This document shows positions 16,475 through 26,260 of a stretch of DNA of 64,000 nt, in pieces; within the stretch, counting starts at the first letter, position 1, and each line of letters opens with the position of its first letter. The notes beneath the pieces were generated by a model. That model saw nothing but the letters and a program-made list of their open reading frames with translations, was not told where the DNA came from and did not search any database. Source of the DNA: Caldilineaceae bacterium bin5 (GTDB taxonomy: Bacteria; Chloroflexota; Anaerolineae; Caldilineales; Caldilineaceae); NCBI GenBank assembly GCA_002238445.1, contig MPML01000007.1:80398-144397 (forward strand), in the 5' to 3' direction. Both the position numbers and the translations under genes were made by a program.

Positions 16475-17499
16475 TCGGTTTCTCCGATTCCCTGTAGTGT
16501 CAACTCGCGGGCGAAATGACAGCTGGCAAAGTGACCAGGCTCGATCTCCTCAAGATGCGGCTCATCCTGCTTGCATTGCTCCTGCGCGTAAAGGCAACGG
16601 GGATGGAACACGCAACCCGGAGGCGGATTGGCTGGACTGGGAATGTCGCCCTCGAGGATGATCCTGCTTAGTTTGATCTCCGGGTCGGCCGGCGGGATTG
16701 CGGAGACCAATGCCTCGGTATAAGGGTGAAGCGGCCGCTGCAGCAGTTTGTCGGAGTCGGCAATTTCAACCAGCCGACCCACATACATTACCGCGATCCG
16801 GTCGCACATATGCTCAACGACCGACAGATCGTGGGCTATGAAGAGATAGGTCAAACCCAGATCGTCCTTCAACTCCTGCAACAGATTGAGCACTTGGGCC
16901 TGAATCGACACGTCCAGCGCAGAGACGGGTTCATCGGCGATTATCAGTCGCGGCCGCAGTGCCAGGGTGCGCGCAAGGCCAATGCGCTGCCGCTGGCCGC
17001 CGGAGAATTCATGGGGATAGCGCCGCATGTAGTTTGGGTCGAGCCCGACCGCCGTCATCAAATGGGAAACTCTGTCTTCCAGGGCCCTGCCTGAGGCCTC
17101 CTTGTGAATAATCAGCGGCTCGCCGATCAGGTCCTTCACGGTCAGGCGGGGGTTGAGAGAACTGAATGGGTCCTGGAAGATCATGCGCATTTCTTTACGC
17201 AGAGGCTTCATTGCCGTCTGGTCGATGGTGGCGATATCGACGCGAGTACCGTCGTCAGCAGTGTACCAGATTTCGCCCGCGGTCGGGTCGTAAAGCCTCA
17301 GAACAGATCTTCCTACAGTCGTCTTGCCTGATCCGCTCTCTCCCACCAGACCCAGGGCTTCGTTACGGCGGATGGCAAAGCTTACGCCATCTACGGCCTT
17401 GACATGGCCGACTATTCGCTGCAAGAATCCCTGGCGAATAGGAAACCATTGTTTCAGGTCATTGACTTCCAGCAGATACTCATTCAATGTTGTTTGCAT
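16471..17499 (-). CDS. oppF: Oligopeptide/dipeptide ABC transporter ATP-binding protein (OppF type)
   Basis: A 342-residue cytoplasmic ATPase. Walker [17 protein letters not shown] (about 50-65), the signature [19 protein letters not shown] and Walker [13 protein letters not shown] are intact, with the switch His in [12 protein letters not shown]. The C-terminal oligopeptide-transporter extension ([17 protein letters not shown]) distinguishes OppF/DppF from other ABC ATPases; its Cys residues may bind an Fe-S cluster or metal. It pairs with OppD to drive uptake. The start overlaps the stop of the multiheme cytochrome gene by one base (TAATG). Confidence 0.92.
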   Translation of the reverse strand: MQTTLNEYLLEVNDLKQWFPIRQGFLQRIVGHVKAVDGVSFAIRRNEALGLVGESGSGKTTVGRSVLRLYDPTAGEIWYTADDGTRVDIATIDQTAMKPLRKEMRMIFQDPFSSLNPRLTVKDLIGEPLIIHKEASGRALEDRVSHLMTAVGLDPNYMRRYPHEFSGGQRQRIGLARTLALRPRLIIADEPVSALDVSIQAQVLNLLQELKDDLGLTYLFIAHDLSVVEHMCDRIAVMYVGRLVEIADSDKLLQRPLHPYTEALVSAIPPADPEIKLSRIILEGDIPSPANPPPGCVFHPRCLYAQEQCKQDEPHLEEIEPGHFASCHFARELTLQGIGETE

Positions 17500-19364
17500 T
17501 AGCGGTCCACTGTGCGCGCGGAGTCAAGCCGTATTACTTCCGAAGCCAAAATTATATCCGGATCGGTCCAGCCCTTCCACTCCTGCAGTTGCTGAAATGC
17601 CCTGCGATAGATGAGTAGCACTTCGATGTTGATTGTCTGACCTGATTGCGTTTCATTCGCTTGGGCGGCAAACCTGAATGAACTGCTCTTGCCGGTCTGT
17701 GCGGGAATGCGTGTGTCCTCGACCAGTTCCACCATTCGCCAGTGTGAAAAAGTGGGCTCTTCGCCAGTGAGCGTATCACGCAGGATCTTAGCGAAGCCCT
17801 CTCCGGCCTCCCCGGCAACGTCCCCTGCCCAAGCTGGCAGCGTTCCACCCTCGGTCAACAGCAGTGCGTTGCCACTGGAGTCGGTCGCCCGTACGACCAG
17901 GAGCACGTGGCGCAGCGGCGAGCCGGTGGGATAGTGGTGGCCTGCGCCTGTGTTGCTGACTTTTGTGTCAACGACAAGTTCGCCTCCATCGATTTCTGCT
18001 CTTACTTCCAAGGCAATGGCGCTTCTAAGAAACTGCTCGTCGTTTGATCCCGGCATCTGGTGCAGGTGGATCTGGTCCAGCTCGCGGAAAAGGCCGCCCT
18101 TTTCCGGAAAAACAAAGTAGCTGCGCTGGGCCCTTGAAGCCAATTTACCCAAGCCGGCCGGCAGTGCACGGCCACTGGCGTTCTCCAGCCAGGCCGCGGT
18201 CTGGACGACGGATTCCATGCTGGAGGCTAGCCGCGGCGCCACTGGCATGTGGCAGTCCTGGCACGTTTGGCCGGTCTCGGGACTGCTGTAAGGGCTCTCC
18301 AGCCACTCCCCGTAGGAGTTATAGATTTCGGTTGTGTCGTTGACACCGTAGTGGCACGACGAGCAGAAAGCGCTCTCTCCATGCAGCTGATTGAAGCTGT
18401 CTTTGGGGCGGGCAACGTCATCGACGGTTCCCATCAGCAAATCTTCGCCAGTCTTGGGCCGGTAAAGAGTGAGCGAAAGAATCCCTGGCATTGCAGGGTC
18501 CGGCAACACAGTACCTGTATAGAAATTCACGGCGCCGATCTTGTGGCAGAAATCACATGAGATCCCTTCGGCTGCGACGCCGATCGCCTCATTAGGGCTG
18601 ACACCAGCAGGCAGTTCGTCGCTGGCTTCGCTTGTTTCCTGCATGTGGCAGCCGTTCCAGCCGCAGCTGTTGTCGGCATCCAGTTTTGACGCCATCGGCG
18701 TATGACAGGCGGCGCAGTTTCCATCCCTTTTTGGAAAATCCAATTTGAAACCGGGACCATAGTATGGATCGTCCGGGTCGCGGGTCCTGGGCAAGCCGGT
18801 ATAGTAGTTTGTGTTACGACTGCGATTTCCTTCAACGTCGGTCCCGTTATACATGGTGAGAAAGCGAACGTTGACGGCTGACTGGCTGTGCGCGTCGCGT
18901 TGCCATTCGGCATAGGATGGATGGCATTCGCCGCAATTGGCCGATGGCTCCCAATCGTAAACGGAGTTGTCGACTCGATTATGGGGATGCAATTCAATAC
19001 TGACCCCGTCGTCGCCGCCGCGCGCCTCGGTCCAGCCAAAGATATAGCCTTCGGCCCACGCCACCAGGGTCACACCCTCTTCGATTGGCAGGCCTTCTAT
19101 CGTGAATCCACCGTCATCGGCAGTGTAGGTGTGATTGGCTGTTGTTTGAACCCGCACCAAGGCGCCGGCAACCGGACCATCAGTATCGGTCACCGTACCG
19201 CTTACCGACGCGGTGGCGGGTTGGGGCCAGGCGAAAACTGCGACTAAAGAGCCAAAGGCAAATAGAGAAGCCAGAAGCAGGAGCAGTATGAGAGGACGCG
19301 CCATAGCCCTCATTGCGCCGCCAAGCGCGGCGTTGCCGCCCGGCGATGAATTGCGCTCACTCAC
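17499..19364 (-). CDS. Membrane-anchored multiheme cytochrome c with carboxypeptidase-regulatory-like domain
   Basis: A 621-residue protein with one N-terminal membrane anchor (about 21-46). A beta-sandwich of the CarboxypepD-regulatory type (about 52-128, [20 protein letters not shown]) is followed by a heme region. Heme-binding motifs are CGECH (144-148), CAACH (217-221), CGWNGCH (234-240, a CX4CH type), CDFCH (270-274), CSSCH (334-338) and CQDCH (368-372), so six hemes are likely. The last 200 residues are beta-rich with no heme motif. It should face outward and carry electrons. It is embedded between oppC (20 bases) and oppF (one-base overlap), which is unexpected for a peptide importer. 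The redox partner is unknown. Confidence 0.85.
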   Translation of the reverse strand: MSERNSSPGGNAALGGAMRAMARPLILLLLLASLFAFGSLVAVFAWPQPATASVSGTVTDTDGPVAGALVRVQTTANHTYTADDGGFTIEGLPIEEGVTLVAWAEGYIFGWTEARGGDDGVSIELHPHNRVDNSVYDWEPSANCGECHPSYAEWQRDAHSQSAVNVRFLTMYNGTDVEGNRSRNTNYYTGLPRTRDPDDPYYGPGFKLDFPKRDGNCAACHTPMASKLDADNSCGWNGCHMQETSEASDELPAGVSPNEAIGVAAEGISCDFCHKIGAVNFYTGTVLPDPAMPGILSLTLYRPKTGEDLLMGTVDDVARPKDSFNQLHGESAFCSSCHYGVNDTTEIYNSYGEWLESPYSSPETGQTCQDCHMPVAPRLASSMESVVQTAAWLENASGRALPAGLGKLASRAQRSYFVFPEKGGLFRELDQIHLHQMPGSNDEQFLRSAIALEVRAEIDGGELVVDTKVSNTGAGHHYPTGSPLRHVLLVVRATDSSGNALLLTEGGTLPAWAGDVAGEAGEGFAKILRDTLTGEEPTFSHWRMVELVEDTRIPAQTGKSSSFRFAAQANETQSGQTINIEVLLIYRRAFQQLQEWKGWTDPDIILASEVIRLDSARTVDR

Positions 19365-19384
19365 CTCCGCGCTCCGTCACTATC

Positions 19385-20530
19385 TCAGACGATCGAATAG
19401 GGATCGGCCGCATCGCGAAGGCCGTCTCCCAGGAAATTGAAACCCAACACGGCCACGATGATGAAGATGACCGGTGTCATGATCCAGGTATGTGTACCCA
19501 ATGTCTGCAGGTTTTGTGCGTCTCGCATCAAGAAGCCCCAGCTGACCAGCGGTTCCTGAATTCCAATCCCAAGGAAACTGAGAAATGCCTCAGCGAGAAT
19601 GATTTGGGGGATTGTCAGAGTCAGAACAACGATTATGTGGCTGATCGAATTGGGGAAGAGATGCAGGAAGATGATCCTGGCGTCGGACGCGCCCATTTCC
19701 TTGGCCGCCAAAATAAAGTCCGTTTCGCGAAAAGCCAATACTTTGCCCCGCACTTCGCGCGCCAGTAGCGTCCACGAAAGCAAGGAAAAGATGATCACCA
19801 TGACGATGAACACCTGCAGAGAATCCCACGTCCGGGGAATGATTGCGGCCAGAGCCAACCACAGTGGAAGCTGCGGAAAGGAAGCGACGAATTCGACGAA
19901 ACGCTGGATGACGTTGTCGATCAATCCCCCATAGTAGCCGGAAACGATTCCGACAACCGCGCCGACTACGATGCTCACGATTGTTGCGAACAAGCTGAGT
20001 GAGAGAGATATGCGTCCGGCAGTGCAGGCCCGTCCCCAGAGGTCTCTGCCCTGCTTTTCAGTGCCCAGCAGGTGGATCTTGCCCCCATCTTCGACGCCGA
20101 ACAGGTGGTAGCGGGTAGGAAAAAGCCCGAGTACTTTCCATTCCCAACTCTTAACGAAGAACTTGATCTCATATCGTTGAGCCGGGTCCTCCTCCCACAG
20201 CGGTTCGAATGTCTTGGGGTCGATGGTCACGGACAGGTTGTAGACGAATGGGCGAATATGAAATCTGCCTTCGTCGTCTATCACGCGGATACGTGTTGGA
20301 GGAATGAAGCTGTCCTGCAAGATTGCATCGGTTGGATCGACTGGAGCGAAAAATTCAGCAAAGATTGCCAGGATGATGAGAGAAAGCACCATAAGGCCGC
20401 CGGCAATTGCCGGCCGGCTCTTCCTGAATCTCTGCCAGACCAACTGGAAGTAGGACTCGTGCTGCTCTTCGCCGTCATCATCCAGCAAATGTTCTGTTAC
20501 AGCCTCAACGCCGGTGGACTGAGTCGCCAT
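19385..20530 (-). CDS. oppC: Oligopeptide ABC transporter permease (OppC type)
   Basis: A 381-residue permease. The first membrane segment (about 37-60) is followed by a large extracytoplasmic loop of about 110 residues (roughly 65-160), longer than in E. coli OppC. The transport core then begins at [23 protein letters not shown]. The EAA-type loop that docks the ATPase is seen in [22 protein letters not shown]. The C terminus [14 protein letters not shown] is typical of the family. It forms the membrane channel with OppB. It lies 153 bases after oppB and 20 bases before the cytochrome gene. Confidence 0.92.
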   Translation of the reverse strand: MATQSTGVEAVTEHLLDDDGEEQHESYFQLVWQRFRKSRPAIAGGLMVLSLIILAIFAEFFAPVDPTDAILQDSFIPPTRIRVIDDEGRFHIRPFVYNLSVTIDPKTFEPLWEEDPAQRYEIKFFVKSWEWKVLGLFPTRYHLFGVEDGGKIHLLGTEKQGRDLWGRACTAGRISLSLSLFATIVSIVVGAVVGIVSGYYGGLIDNVIQRFVEFVASFPQLPLWLALAAIIPRTWDSLQVFIVMVIIFSLLSWTLLAREVRGKVLAFRETDFILAAKEMGASDARIIFLHLFPNSISHIIVVLTLTIPQIILAEAFLSFLGIGIQEPLVSWGFLMRDAQNLQTLGTHTWIMTPVIFIIVAVLGFNFLGDGLRDAADPYSIV

Positions 20531-20683
20531 AGGTTCCGGATAAGTTCCTTAATCTTATTTCCTGTAGGTGCTAAAAAGTCGTAAGAGCCTCGTCTTGACC
20601 CTGTGCAAGGCCCGTATTTTGAATTGCAGCCAGTCCGCAAAGTCGGCCACTATCAGGCTTTGAGTTCATCTCTACTAGGTCTA

Positions 20684-21712
20684 CTAAGAGAACCGCACGC
20701 GCGGATCCAAAACGGCTAGAGAAATATCGGCTATCAGGTTACCTGCCACCAGCAACACGCCATAGATCAACAGACAGCTGGCGGCGATATAGATGTCCTC
20801 GTTGCGCAGAGACGTCAACAGCAGCGTGCCGATCGTCGGCAGGCCCAAGACGATCGAGGCCTGCAGTTCGCCCTGCAACATGTACGGCAGCACAGTTCCC
20901 TGGTACATGATAATCGGATGCAGAGCGTTCGGCACTGCATGGCGGCGCATGACCTGCCCTTCCGTCAGTCCCTTTGAACGGGCGGTGGTTACGTATTGCG
21001 CGTTCAACTCGTCCAGCATGTTGCCGCGCATTACGCGCATGTTGCGGGCCACGCCGCCGAGCCCGGCAATCACGACAACAGGCCAAATGTGCTGGAGCAG
21101 GTCCAGCAGTTTTGCCCACGTCTGCCCAAGTTCTTCAAAGCTGCCGAAGGCCCAAGGGACAACGACGTACTTTGGGGAGTGGAACGCGGTCACGTGCTCC
21201 TGTTCGAGCGTGAACACGAGAAAGAACATGATCGCCAGCGCTATCCAGAAGCGCGGCAGCGCTGACAGAATAAATGCGATAAAGGCCGCCACGTTGTCCG
21301 CTATCGAATACTGACGCGGCGCGACAAAAATGCCGGCAATAATGCCTACGGCAGTCGAGGTCAAATGGGCCAGGACCGCCAGAAGCAATGTGCGGGGAAG
21401 CCGTTCTCTTATCAGTTCGCCCACGTCACGCTTGTATGCAAATGAAAAGCCGAAGCTCCCTTTTGTCACCATGTCGCGAATCCAGACATAGAATTGCAAG
21501 GGGAGCGGCTTATCGAGGCCGTAACGCTGTCTGAACAGTTCGGCCTGGGCCTCCGCTTCCGACTCGGATGCGCCTCCCTGCTCAATCAGGAACGATTTGT
21601 AGCCGTCGGCATAGTCGCCAGGAGGCAACTGGATCACGATAAAGCTGACCAGCGCGATGCCCAGGACCACTGCTACTGAAACAGAAAAGCGGCGAACTAT
21701 AAAACCAATCAT
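20684..21712 (-). CDS. oppB: Oligopeptide ABC transporter permease (OppB type)
   Basis: A 342-residue permease with the usual OppB order: an N-terminal membrane segment (about 9-28), an extracytoplasmic part with RYGLDKPLPLQFYVWIRDM, and five further segments. The EAA loop is YVTTARSKGLTEGQVMRRHAVPNALHP (about 239-265). The C terminus ISLAVLDPRVRFS is family-typical. It is the second membrane subunit of the importer. Between it and the upstream oppA gene lies a long inverted repeat. Confidence 0.93.
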   Translation of the reverse strand: MIGFIVRRFSVSVAVVLGIALVSFIVIQLPPGDYADGYKSFLIEQGGASESEAEAQAELFRQRYGLDKPLPLQFYVWIRDMVTKGSFGFSFAYKRDVGELIRERLPRTLLLAVLAHLTSTAVGIIAGIFVAPRQYSIADNVAAFIAFILSALPRFWIALAIMFFLVFTLEQEHVTAFHSPKYVVVPWAFGSFEELGQTWAKLLDLLQHIWPVVVIAGLGGVARNMRVMRGNMLDELNAQYVTTARSKGLTEGQVMRRHAVPNALHPIIMYQGTVLPYMLQGELQASIVLGLPTIGTLLLTSLRNEDIYIAASCLLIYGVLLVAGNLIADISLAVLDPRVRFS

Positions 21713-21744
21713 TGGGAACCCTGCCTGGAGAGGAACTTGGAAAG

Positions 21745-21790
21745 GAAGAGAGAGGTCGAGGCACTCATGTGAGCGCTCGCCTCTCTCTTC
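21745..21790 (-). repeat. Intercistronic hairpin between oppA and oppB
   Basis: Arms GAAGAGAGAGG (21745-21755) and CCTCTCTCTTC (21780-21790) are perfectly complementary over 11 bp and continue inward with CGAG/CTCG and CTCA/TGAG. No T run follows on the minus strand. It is therefore better read as an RNA-stabilising or partial-termination structure than as a simple terminator. Confidence 0.75.
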
Positions 21791-21803
21791 TCTTTATTGA
21801 ATG

Positions 21804-23987
21804 CTATTCACTCTCGTAGGTTGGAATCACGCCCGGTCGGAGCTGTTCGATCTGCTCTTCAGGGTCAACCCATACCTGCTCAGGCATAACGTTTTCCCAC
21901 GTCCAGTTGTACATGAACACGGGCATGCCGGCGGGGACGTTCTTGAAGCGCTTGGCTGCAGCCAGGCCGTACCGGCCGACGAAGACGCCAACAAAGTGGA
22001 CATTCTCTGTCGAGATTCGGTTGTACTCGGCCATCAGGTCTCTGCGAATGTCTGTATTCGGCTCGACGCAGAATGCAAGCGCGATGTCAACAAGCTCCTG
22101 CTCGAAGTCAAGCAGCTCGCGCGGTTCTGAACCTTCGCGATGGAAGCTGAACTCTCGTTCGATTGGGGCCAGTTCGCGGCAGCGAGTGAACGGAACAGCG
22201 AAGGTCTGGCTGTCGCGGTCAACGCGCAGTTCCCACTCACCGGCTTCATTCATTTCTCGGCGGGCCGCGCTGTTGAGCGGCCGGACGTTGATCTGTACAC
22301 CCAGATCGCCAAGCAAAGTCACGGTGGCATCGCCGACCGTCTGCGTTTCTTCCGCATCTTCGCTAGTTACGAGCGCCAGCACCAGATTTTCACCACTGGC
22401 GAGTCGGTCGGCCGGCCAGTTCAGAATGTTATCGCCGTCAGTGTCCTCGAAACCCAGGTCGGCCAGCAGAGCTGCAGCGGCCTCGGGGTTGTTGTTGTGG
22501 TAGGCCACTGTACTGCGATCGAAGTAGGAGGAACCGGGGAAGAGGCCGCCGGCCCAGCCGCGCAGGAATGGCCCGCGCAGGATCGACTGCGAAATGCCGT
22601 CGCGATCCAGGGCAAAGCTCAGGGCCTTGCGGAAGCGGACGTCACGGAACAGCTGTCGAATGGCCGTGTCGCGGTCATCCTTCACGCCCAAAGAAGTCGA
22701 AAGATTGAGCTTGATGCTGAAACCCAGTGTCTCGGGACCCCATTCAACGTAGAAGTGAGCGTCGTCTTCTTCGGCCCGCTTCAGCGTTTCGATGAACGTG
22801 CTGGGGTTCTCCAGATTGGAGTGATCAGCCGAGCCGGCCAGCGTACTGAGTGTACGGCCTACGCCCGACGGGCCCTTTTCGAAGACAACCTCGTCCAGAT
22901 AGGGAAGCTGGTTGCCGGCCTCGTCAACACCCCAGTAGTAGGGGTTGCGGCGAAGGATCATCAGCTCATCGGTGATGTACTCCACCGGGACAAACTCGCC
23001 CAGAACGACAGGCGTCTGGTCCGGGGGCATTGCTGCTTCAAAGTCGACATAGTCCATCTCACTGTTGTACTTGGGATGGAGTGGTTTGAGGATATGCGCC
23101 GGCGAAAGGTGGAAGTCGCCCTCATCCATTTGGAACAGGGACTGGACCGGGAAAGCGACCGGGTAAACGAACTTAAAGGTGTAATCGTCTATCACTTCAA
23201 GTTGCGTCATTTCGCCGTCAAAAACCCAAGCGGAAGCGCCCTTCGGAGACTGCACGTTGGCGTCGACAATCATGTCCTCCCACGTGAACAGGACATCTTC
23301 GGTCGTGAAGGGATGGCCGTCGGACCACTTTGCGCCCTCGATCAGATTCATGGTCAGCTCAAAGCCGTCCTCACTCCATTCCCAGCTCTTGGCCAGGTAG
23401 GGCAGAGGCTCAAGCGAATCGGAACGGCGATAGATCGGGCCGGATTTCAGCAGCGACGCAAATGCAGCAGCCTCGATGCCAAACCAGCCGGCACTCTGAC
23501 CGGCGCCGCGATTGTAGCCCTCGGTCGGGCAGGCAGAGAAGTCTCGCCAGACACCGCCGTAGACACCGATGCCGTCCGCCATACCGCTCTCGAGGATAAC
23601 CCGAGGCTCAACCGGCAGGCGCTCTTCAACCGGAGGCAGTGCGCCTTCGGCAACAAGCTCGCTCACCCAGTCGGGCTCACTGTAGGAATCCAGCGCCTTG
23701 TAAGTCAGGATCTGGTCCAGGGGCAGCTTCTGCACTTCGCGGCTACCCACAATCAGCTGCGGCTCAGGATACTCGGTGGGGGACAGGTCCACGTCCATCA
23801 TTGCTTCTTTACTGTCCTCGTCCGTCGTCTCGGCTTCTGCCTCTGCGGCAGCCGGCGCCGCCTCTTCCTGAGGAGCTTCAGCAGCCTCCGGTTCAGTGTC
23901 GCCGCCGCCACAGGCGTTGACAACCATCGCTGCCACGATCAGCAGCGAAAGTAATAGAAAAGTCGTTCTCCTGCGTTTACTTGACAT
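21804..23987 (-). CDS. oppA: Peptide ABC transporter solute-binding lipoprotein (OppA type)
   Basis: A 727-residue exported lipoprotein. The signal peptide ends in a lipobox VVNAC (Cys about 26), followed by a linker of about 45 residues rich in Ala and Glu. The binding domain is of the SBP_bac_5 class: LAKSWEWSEDGFELTMNLIEGAKWSDGHPFTTEDVLFTWED is visible at about 197-237, and FRKALSFALDRDGISQSI in the middle. At 727 residues it is longer than E. coli OppA (543), a size common for this class in Chloroflexota-like genomes. The ligand is not predictable. It lies between oppD and oppB, with a hairpin after its stop that could favour its expression over the permeases. Confidence 0.93.
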   Translation of the reverse strand: MSSKRRRTTFLLLSLLIVAAMVVNACGGGDTEPEAAEAPQEEAAPAAAEAEAETTDEDSKEAMMDVDLSPTEYPEPQLIVGSREVQKLPLDQILTYKALDSYSEPDWVSELVAEGALPPVEERLPVEPRVILESGMADGIGVYGGVWRDFSACPTEGYNRGAGQSAGWFGIEAAAFASLLKSGPIYRRSDSLEPLPYLAKSWEWSEDGFELTMNLIEGAKWSDGHPFTTEDVLFTWEDMIVDANVQSPKGASAWVFDGEMTQLEVIDDYTFKFVYPVAFPVQSLFQMDEGDFHLSPAHILKPLHPKYNSEMDYVDFEAAMPPDQTPVVLGEFVPVEYITDELMILRRNPYYWGVDEAGNQLPYLDEVVFEKGPSGVGRTLSTLAGSADHSNLENPSTFIETLKRAEEDDAHFYVEWGPETLGFSIKLNLSTSLGVKDDRDTAIRQLFRDVRFRKALSFALDRDGISQSILRGPFLRGWAGGLFPGSSYFDRSTVAYHNNNPEAAAALLADLGFEDTDGDNILNWPADRLASGENLVLALVTSEDAEETQTVGDATVTLLGDLGVQINVRPLNSAARREMNEAGEWELRVDRDSQTFAVPFTRCRELAPIEREFSFHREGSEPRELLDFEQELVDIALAFCVEPNTDIRRDLMAEYNRISTENVHFVGVFVGRYGLAAAKRFKNVPAGMPVFMYNWTWENVMPEQVWVDPEEQIEQLRPGVIPTYESE

Positions 23988-24152
23988 GCACGTGCCTCCT
24001 TGAAAAGGTTGTTTGAGAAAATGCTGTGGTCGCGCCTGTGATGACGCGCCGCGGCAGTTGAAAGAAGATACTAAACAGTTTTATATGAAGAGGCTTTAGC
24101 CTTCTCTTCTGGAATGGGCGACAATCACCACCATCCGAAGGCAAACCCCGCT

Positions 24153-25199
24153 TCAATCGTGTAACCAGCAGGCCGCGGAATGGCCCGGCTCGTGCTCTTT
24201 GAATTCGGGCGTCTGCTGCCAGCAGATTTCCATTGCCTGAGGACAGCGATCAGCAAAAGCGCAGCCGGTAATCTCTTCCATCGGGCTGGGCACCATACCG
24301 GTGATTGGAACAAGCTTCTTGTCATCTTTCCGTCCCAGTACTGGTACTGAGTTTAGAAGCCCGACCGTGTACGGATGCTTGGGATTATGGAAGATATCGT
24401 AGACCGGCGCGTACTCCACCACGCGCCCCATGTACATAACCGCAACATGATCGGCCATCTGGGAAACCACGCCCAGGTTGTGCGTGATCAGTACGATGGC
24501 GGAATCAAATTCGTCCTGCAGTTCCCGCATCAAGTCCAGAATTTGCGCCTGCACCGTCACATCCAACGCGGTGGTCGGCTCATCGGCGATAAGGACGGAG
24601 GGATTGCAACTGAGAGCCAAGGCGATCATGACTCGCTGCCGCATTCCTCCGCTCAGTTGATGTGGATACTCGCCGATACGCCGACCGGGATCGGCAATGT
24701 GAACTCTGTTCAGCATCTCCTCGGCTCGCTCCAGCGAGGCGCGGCGCGACAGGTTCTGGTGCAGAAGAACTGATTCCGAGATTTGGCGGCCGACCGGATG
24801 GAGCGGATTGAGCGAGGTCATCGGCTCCTGAAAGATCATGGCGATCTCGGCGCCGCGAATGTCGCGCAACTGACGGCTGCGCGGGTCCAGCTTGACAATA
24901 TCAACGGTATCGCCGTCTTTGCGGTGGAGCAATATCTCGCCTTCCACGATCCTGCCGGGAGGAGACTGGATAAGCCGCATCACGGAGCGAAATGTGACGC
25001 TCTTTCCGCAGCCGCTCTCGCCCACGACGCCCAAAGTCTTTTTGCGCCCGATCGAGGCATCGACGCCGTCAACTGCTTTGACAACGCCCCGCTCGAGGAA
25101 GAAGTATGTCTTGAGACCTCGCAGCTCAAGGATTGCGTCTTCCTGGTCGTTATTCTCTTTCGCCGCTGAACGCGACGGCGCCTGCTGACTCAAGGTCAT
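24153..25199 (-). CDS. oppD: Oligopeptide ABC transporter ATP-binding protein (OppD type)
   Basis: A protein of 348 residues from the chosen ATG. Walker A VVGESGCGKSVTFRS, signature LSGGMRQRVMIALALSC, Walker B VLIADEPTTALD and switch His in VLITHNLGVVSQM are intact. The C-terminal OppD/DppD extension (ITGCAFADRCPQAMEIC) is present. An upstream in-frame start at 25268 would add 23 residues with no family match and no ribosome-binding site, so 25199 is preferred. It is the first gene of the opp operon, with a strong promoter about 190 bases upstream. An untranslated stretch of 165 bases lies between this gene and oppA. Confidence 0.92.
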   Translation of the reverse strand: MTLSQQAPSRSAAKENNDQEDAILELRGLKTYFFLERGVVKAVDGVDASIGRKKTLGVVGESGCGKSVTFRSVMRLIQSPPGRIVEGEILLHRKDGDTVDIVKLDPRSRQLRDIRGAEIAMIFQEPMTSLNPLHPVGRQISESVLLHQNLSRRASLERAEEMLNRVHIADPGRRIGEYPHQLSGGMRQRVMIALALSCNPSVLIADEPTTALDVTVQAQILDLMRELQDEFDSAIVLITHNLGVVSQMADHVAVMYMGRVVEYAPVYDIFHNPKHPYTVGLLNSVPVLGRKDDKKLVPITGMVPSPMEEITGCAFADRCPQAMEICWQQTPEFKEHEPGHSAACWLHD

Positions 25200-25383
25200 A
25201 GTCTTACTCTTGCCCACTGGCTCGTAAAGCTGTGGGAAGTCGATGAGTTTGAAACGCAAGTGAGGCAAGCCCGGCCATGCACAGTGACAAAATGGGGGTA
25301 GTCTTTGCCATCTGACCAGAGTTCTTCAAGTTTGCGGGCCGCTCAACTGCTGGTAACCGCGCAATTGGGCCGGGAGCGGGGAA

Positions 25384-25412
25384 ATTGTAGCGATTCCAAA
25401 CGAGGATGTCAA
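25384..25412 (-). promoter_or_regulatory. Near-consensus sigma-70-type promoter of the opp operon
   Basis: On the minus strand TTGACA (25407-25412) and TACAAT (25384-25389) are separated by exactly 17 bases, about 185 bases before oppD. This is the best housekeeping promoter match seen in the window. A mobile repeat begins only 32 bases upstream of the -35 box. Confidence 0.75.
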
Positions 25413-25443
25413 TTCTCGGGGTAGCTCGATCGAAAAAAAAGGG

Positions 25444-25755
25444 GTCACTACTAAGCCGCATACATTGGTAAGCCAGACCAGCCCCTTGTCGCTGCCGTCG
25501 TACAGGCTATCTGATTGCGTGTCCGGTTGGAGACAGCCATGTTGATGGATGGGTACGGCTGGAATGAGCACACACGGTCGGTGGGCGGTGGTTTTGGAGG
25601 GGGGCGTTGCGGGGGCGCAGCCCCTGCACAAGGGAGGGCGCTTGCGCCCGACCGCCCAGAACTGCAGTGGTCAGTGGTTGGTGGTCAGTGGTTAGTGAAA
25701 GTCGCTTTCGCTCGCCTTGTTCGTGGTGGCGAATCAATTGCGGCTGAGTAGTCCC
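25444..25755 (+). mobile_element. Non-autonomous MITE-like element, copy 3
   Basis: About 312 bp. The left end GTCACTACTAAGCCGCA and the right end TGCGGCTGAGTAGT are inverted repeats matching at 13 of 14 inner positions. Flanking octamers AAAAAGGG and AAATTGGG match at 6 of 8. The core at about 25597-25660 has hairpin GGGCGC-tt-GCGCCC. Past the core lies a short tandem of GTGGTCAGTGGTTG-like units, shared only with the copy at 55 kb. Confidence 0.85.
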
Positions 25756-26212
25756 AAATTGGGCGCGACACGCAGTGGGCGCGCCTTCAACCGTTTGAAT
25801 GGTCTGGCGGGTATGGTTACCAAGAAGTGTGTAGGATCCAGGACCGGTTGACAGCAACGCGGGACAGCCGCTGTTTGAGCAGTTGACGAGCGCGGCACGA
25901 GAGATTGCTAGAGAATCTGTAGAGATGCTATTGATATGGAGGGGCTCTTTTTGTTCTGCATGTGAAGAAGACGATCCCCCGGTGGACCAAGGTTAGCCCT
26001 CTGTCGACGCGGAACGTCAGAAACAGAAAGGGAGCCAACGATAAGGTGAAGGTTGCCGTCACAAAGACCGACACTGGTGTGCCCGGCACAGAAATCGGGG
26101 GAAGACACTCCTAATTTCCGAGTCCGTTGGCGCTTGCTGACTCCTGCTGTAAGCGAGAAGCAAACAGAAGTCTTTATGGCTGCCGGCGGGACCGATTTGG
26201 CTGTCAGGATGG
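25756..26212. other. Intergenic stretch without a supported gene
   Basis: About 450 bases between the mobile element and the terminator of the phytoene synthase gene. Open frames on both strands are short, lack ribosome-binding sites and show no family pattern. I see nothing else recognisable in it. Confidence 0.4.
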
Positions 26213-26253
26213 CAAAATCAGAGCCGGAGCCTTGTGTGTTCCAGTCCGGCTCT
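26213..26253 (-). terminator. Intrinsic terminator of crtB
   Basis: The perfect 9-bp stem AGAGCCGGA (26220-26228) / TCCGGCTCT (26245-26253) lies 8 bases after the crtB stop and is followed on the minus strand by GATTTTG. The T run is short, so termination may be partial. Confidence 0.65.
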
Positions 26254-26260
26254 ATTGTGC

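Noticed and set aside
22140..23954. 604-codon open frame on the plus strand
   Set aside because: It lies wholly opposite oppA, whose protein has clear lipobox and binding-protein motifs. The antisense frame has no family pattern and reflects codon bias of the real gene.
25660..25710. Direct repeats suggesting a CRISPR-like array
   Set aside because: The GTGGTCAGTGGTTG-like units are adjacent, imperfect and without spacers, and occur inside a mobile element. No cas genes are in the window.
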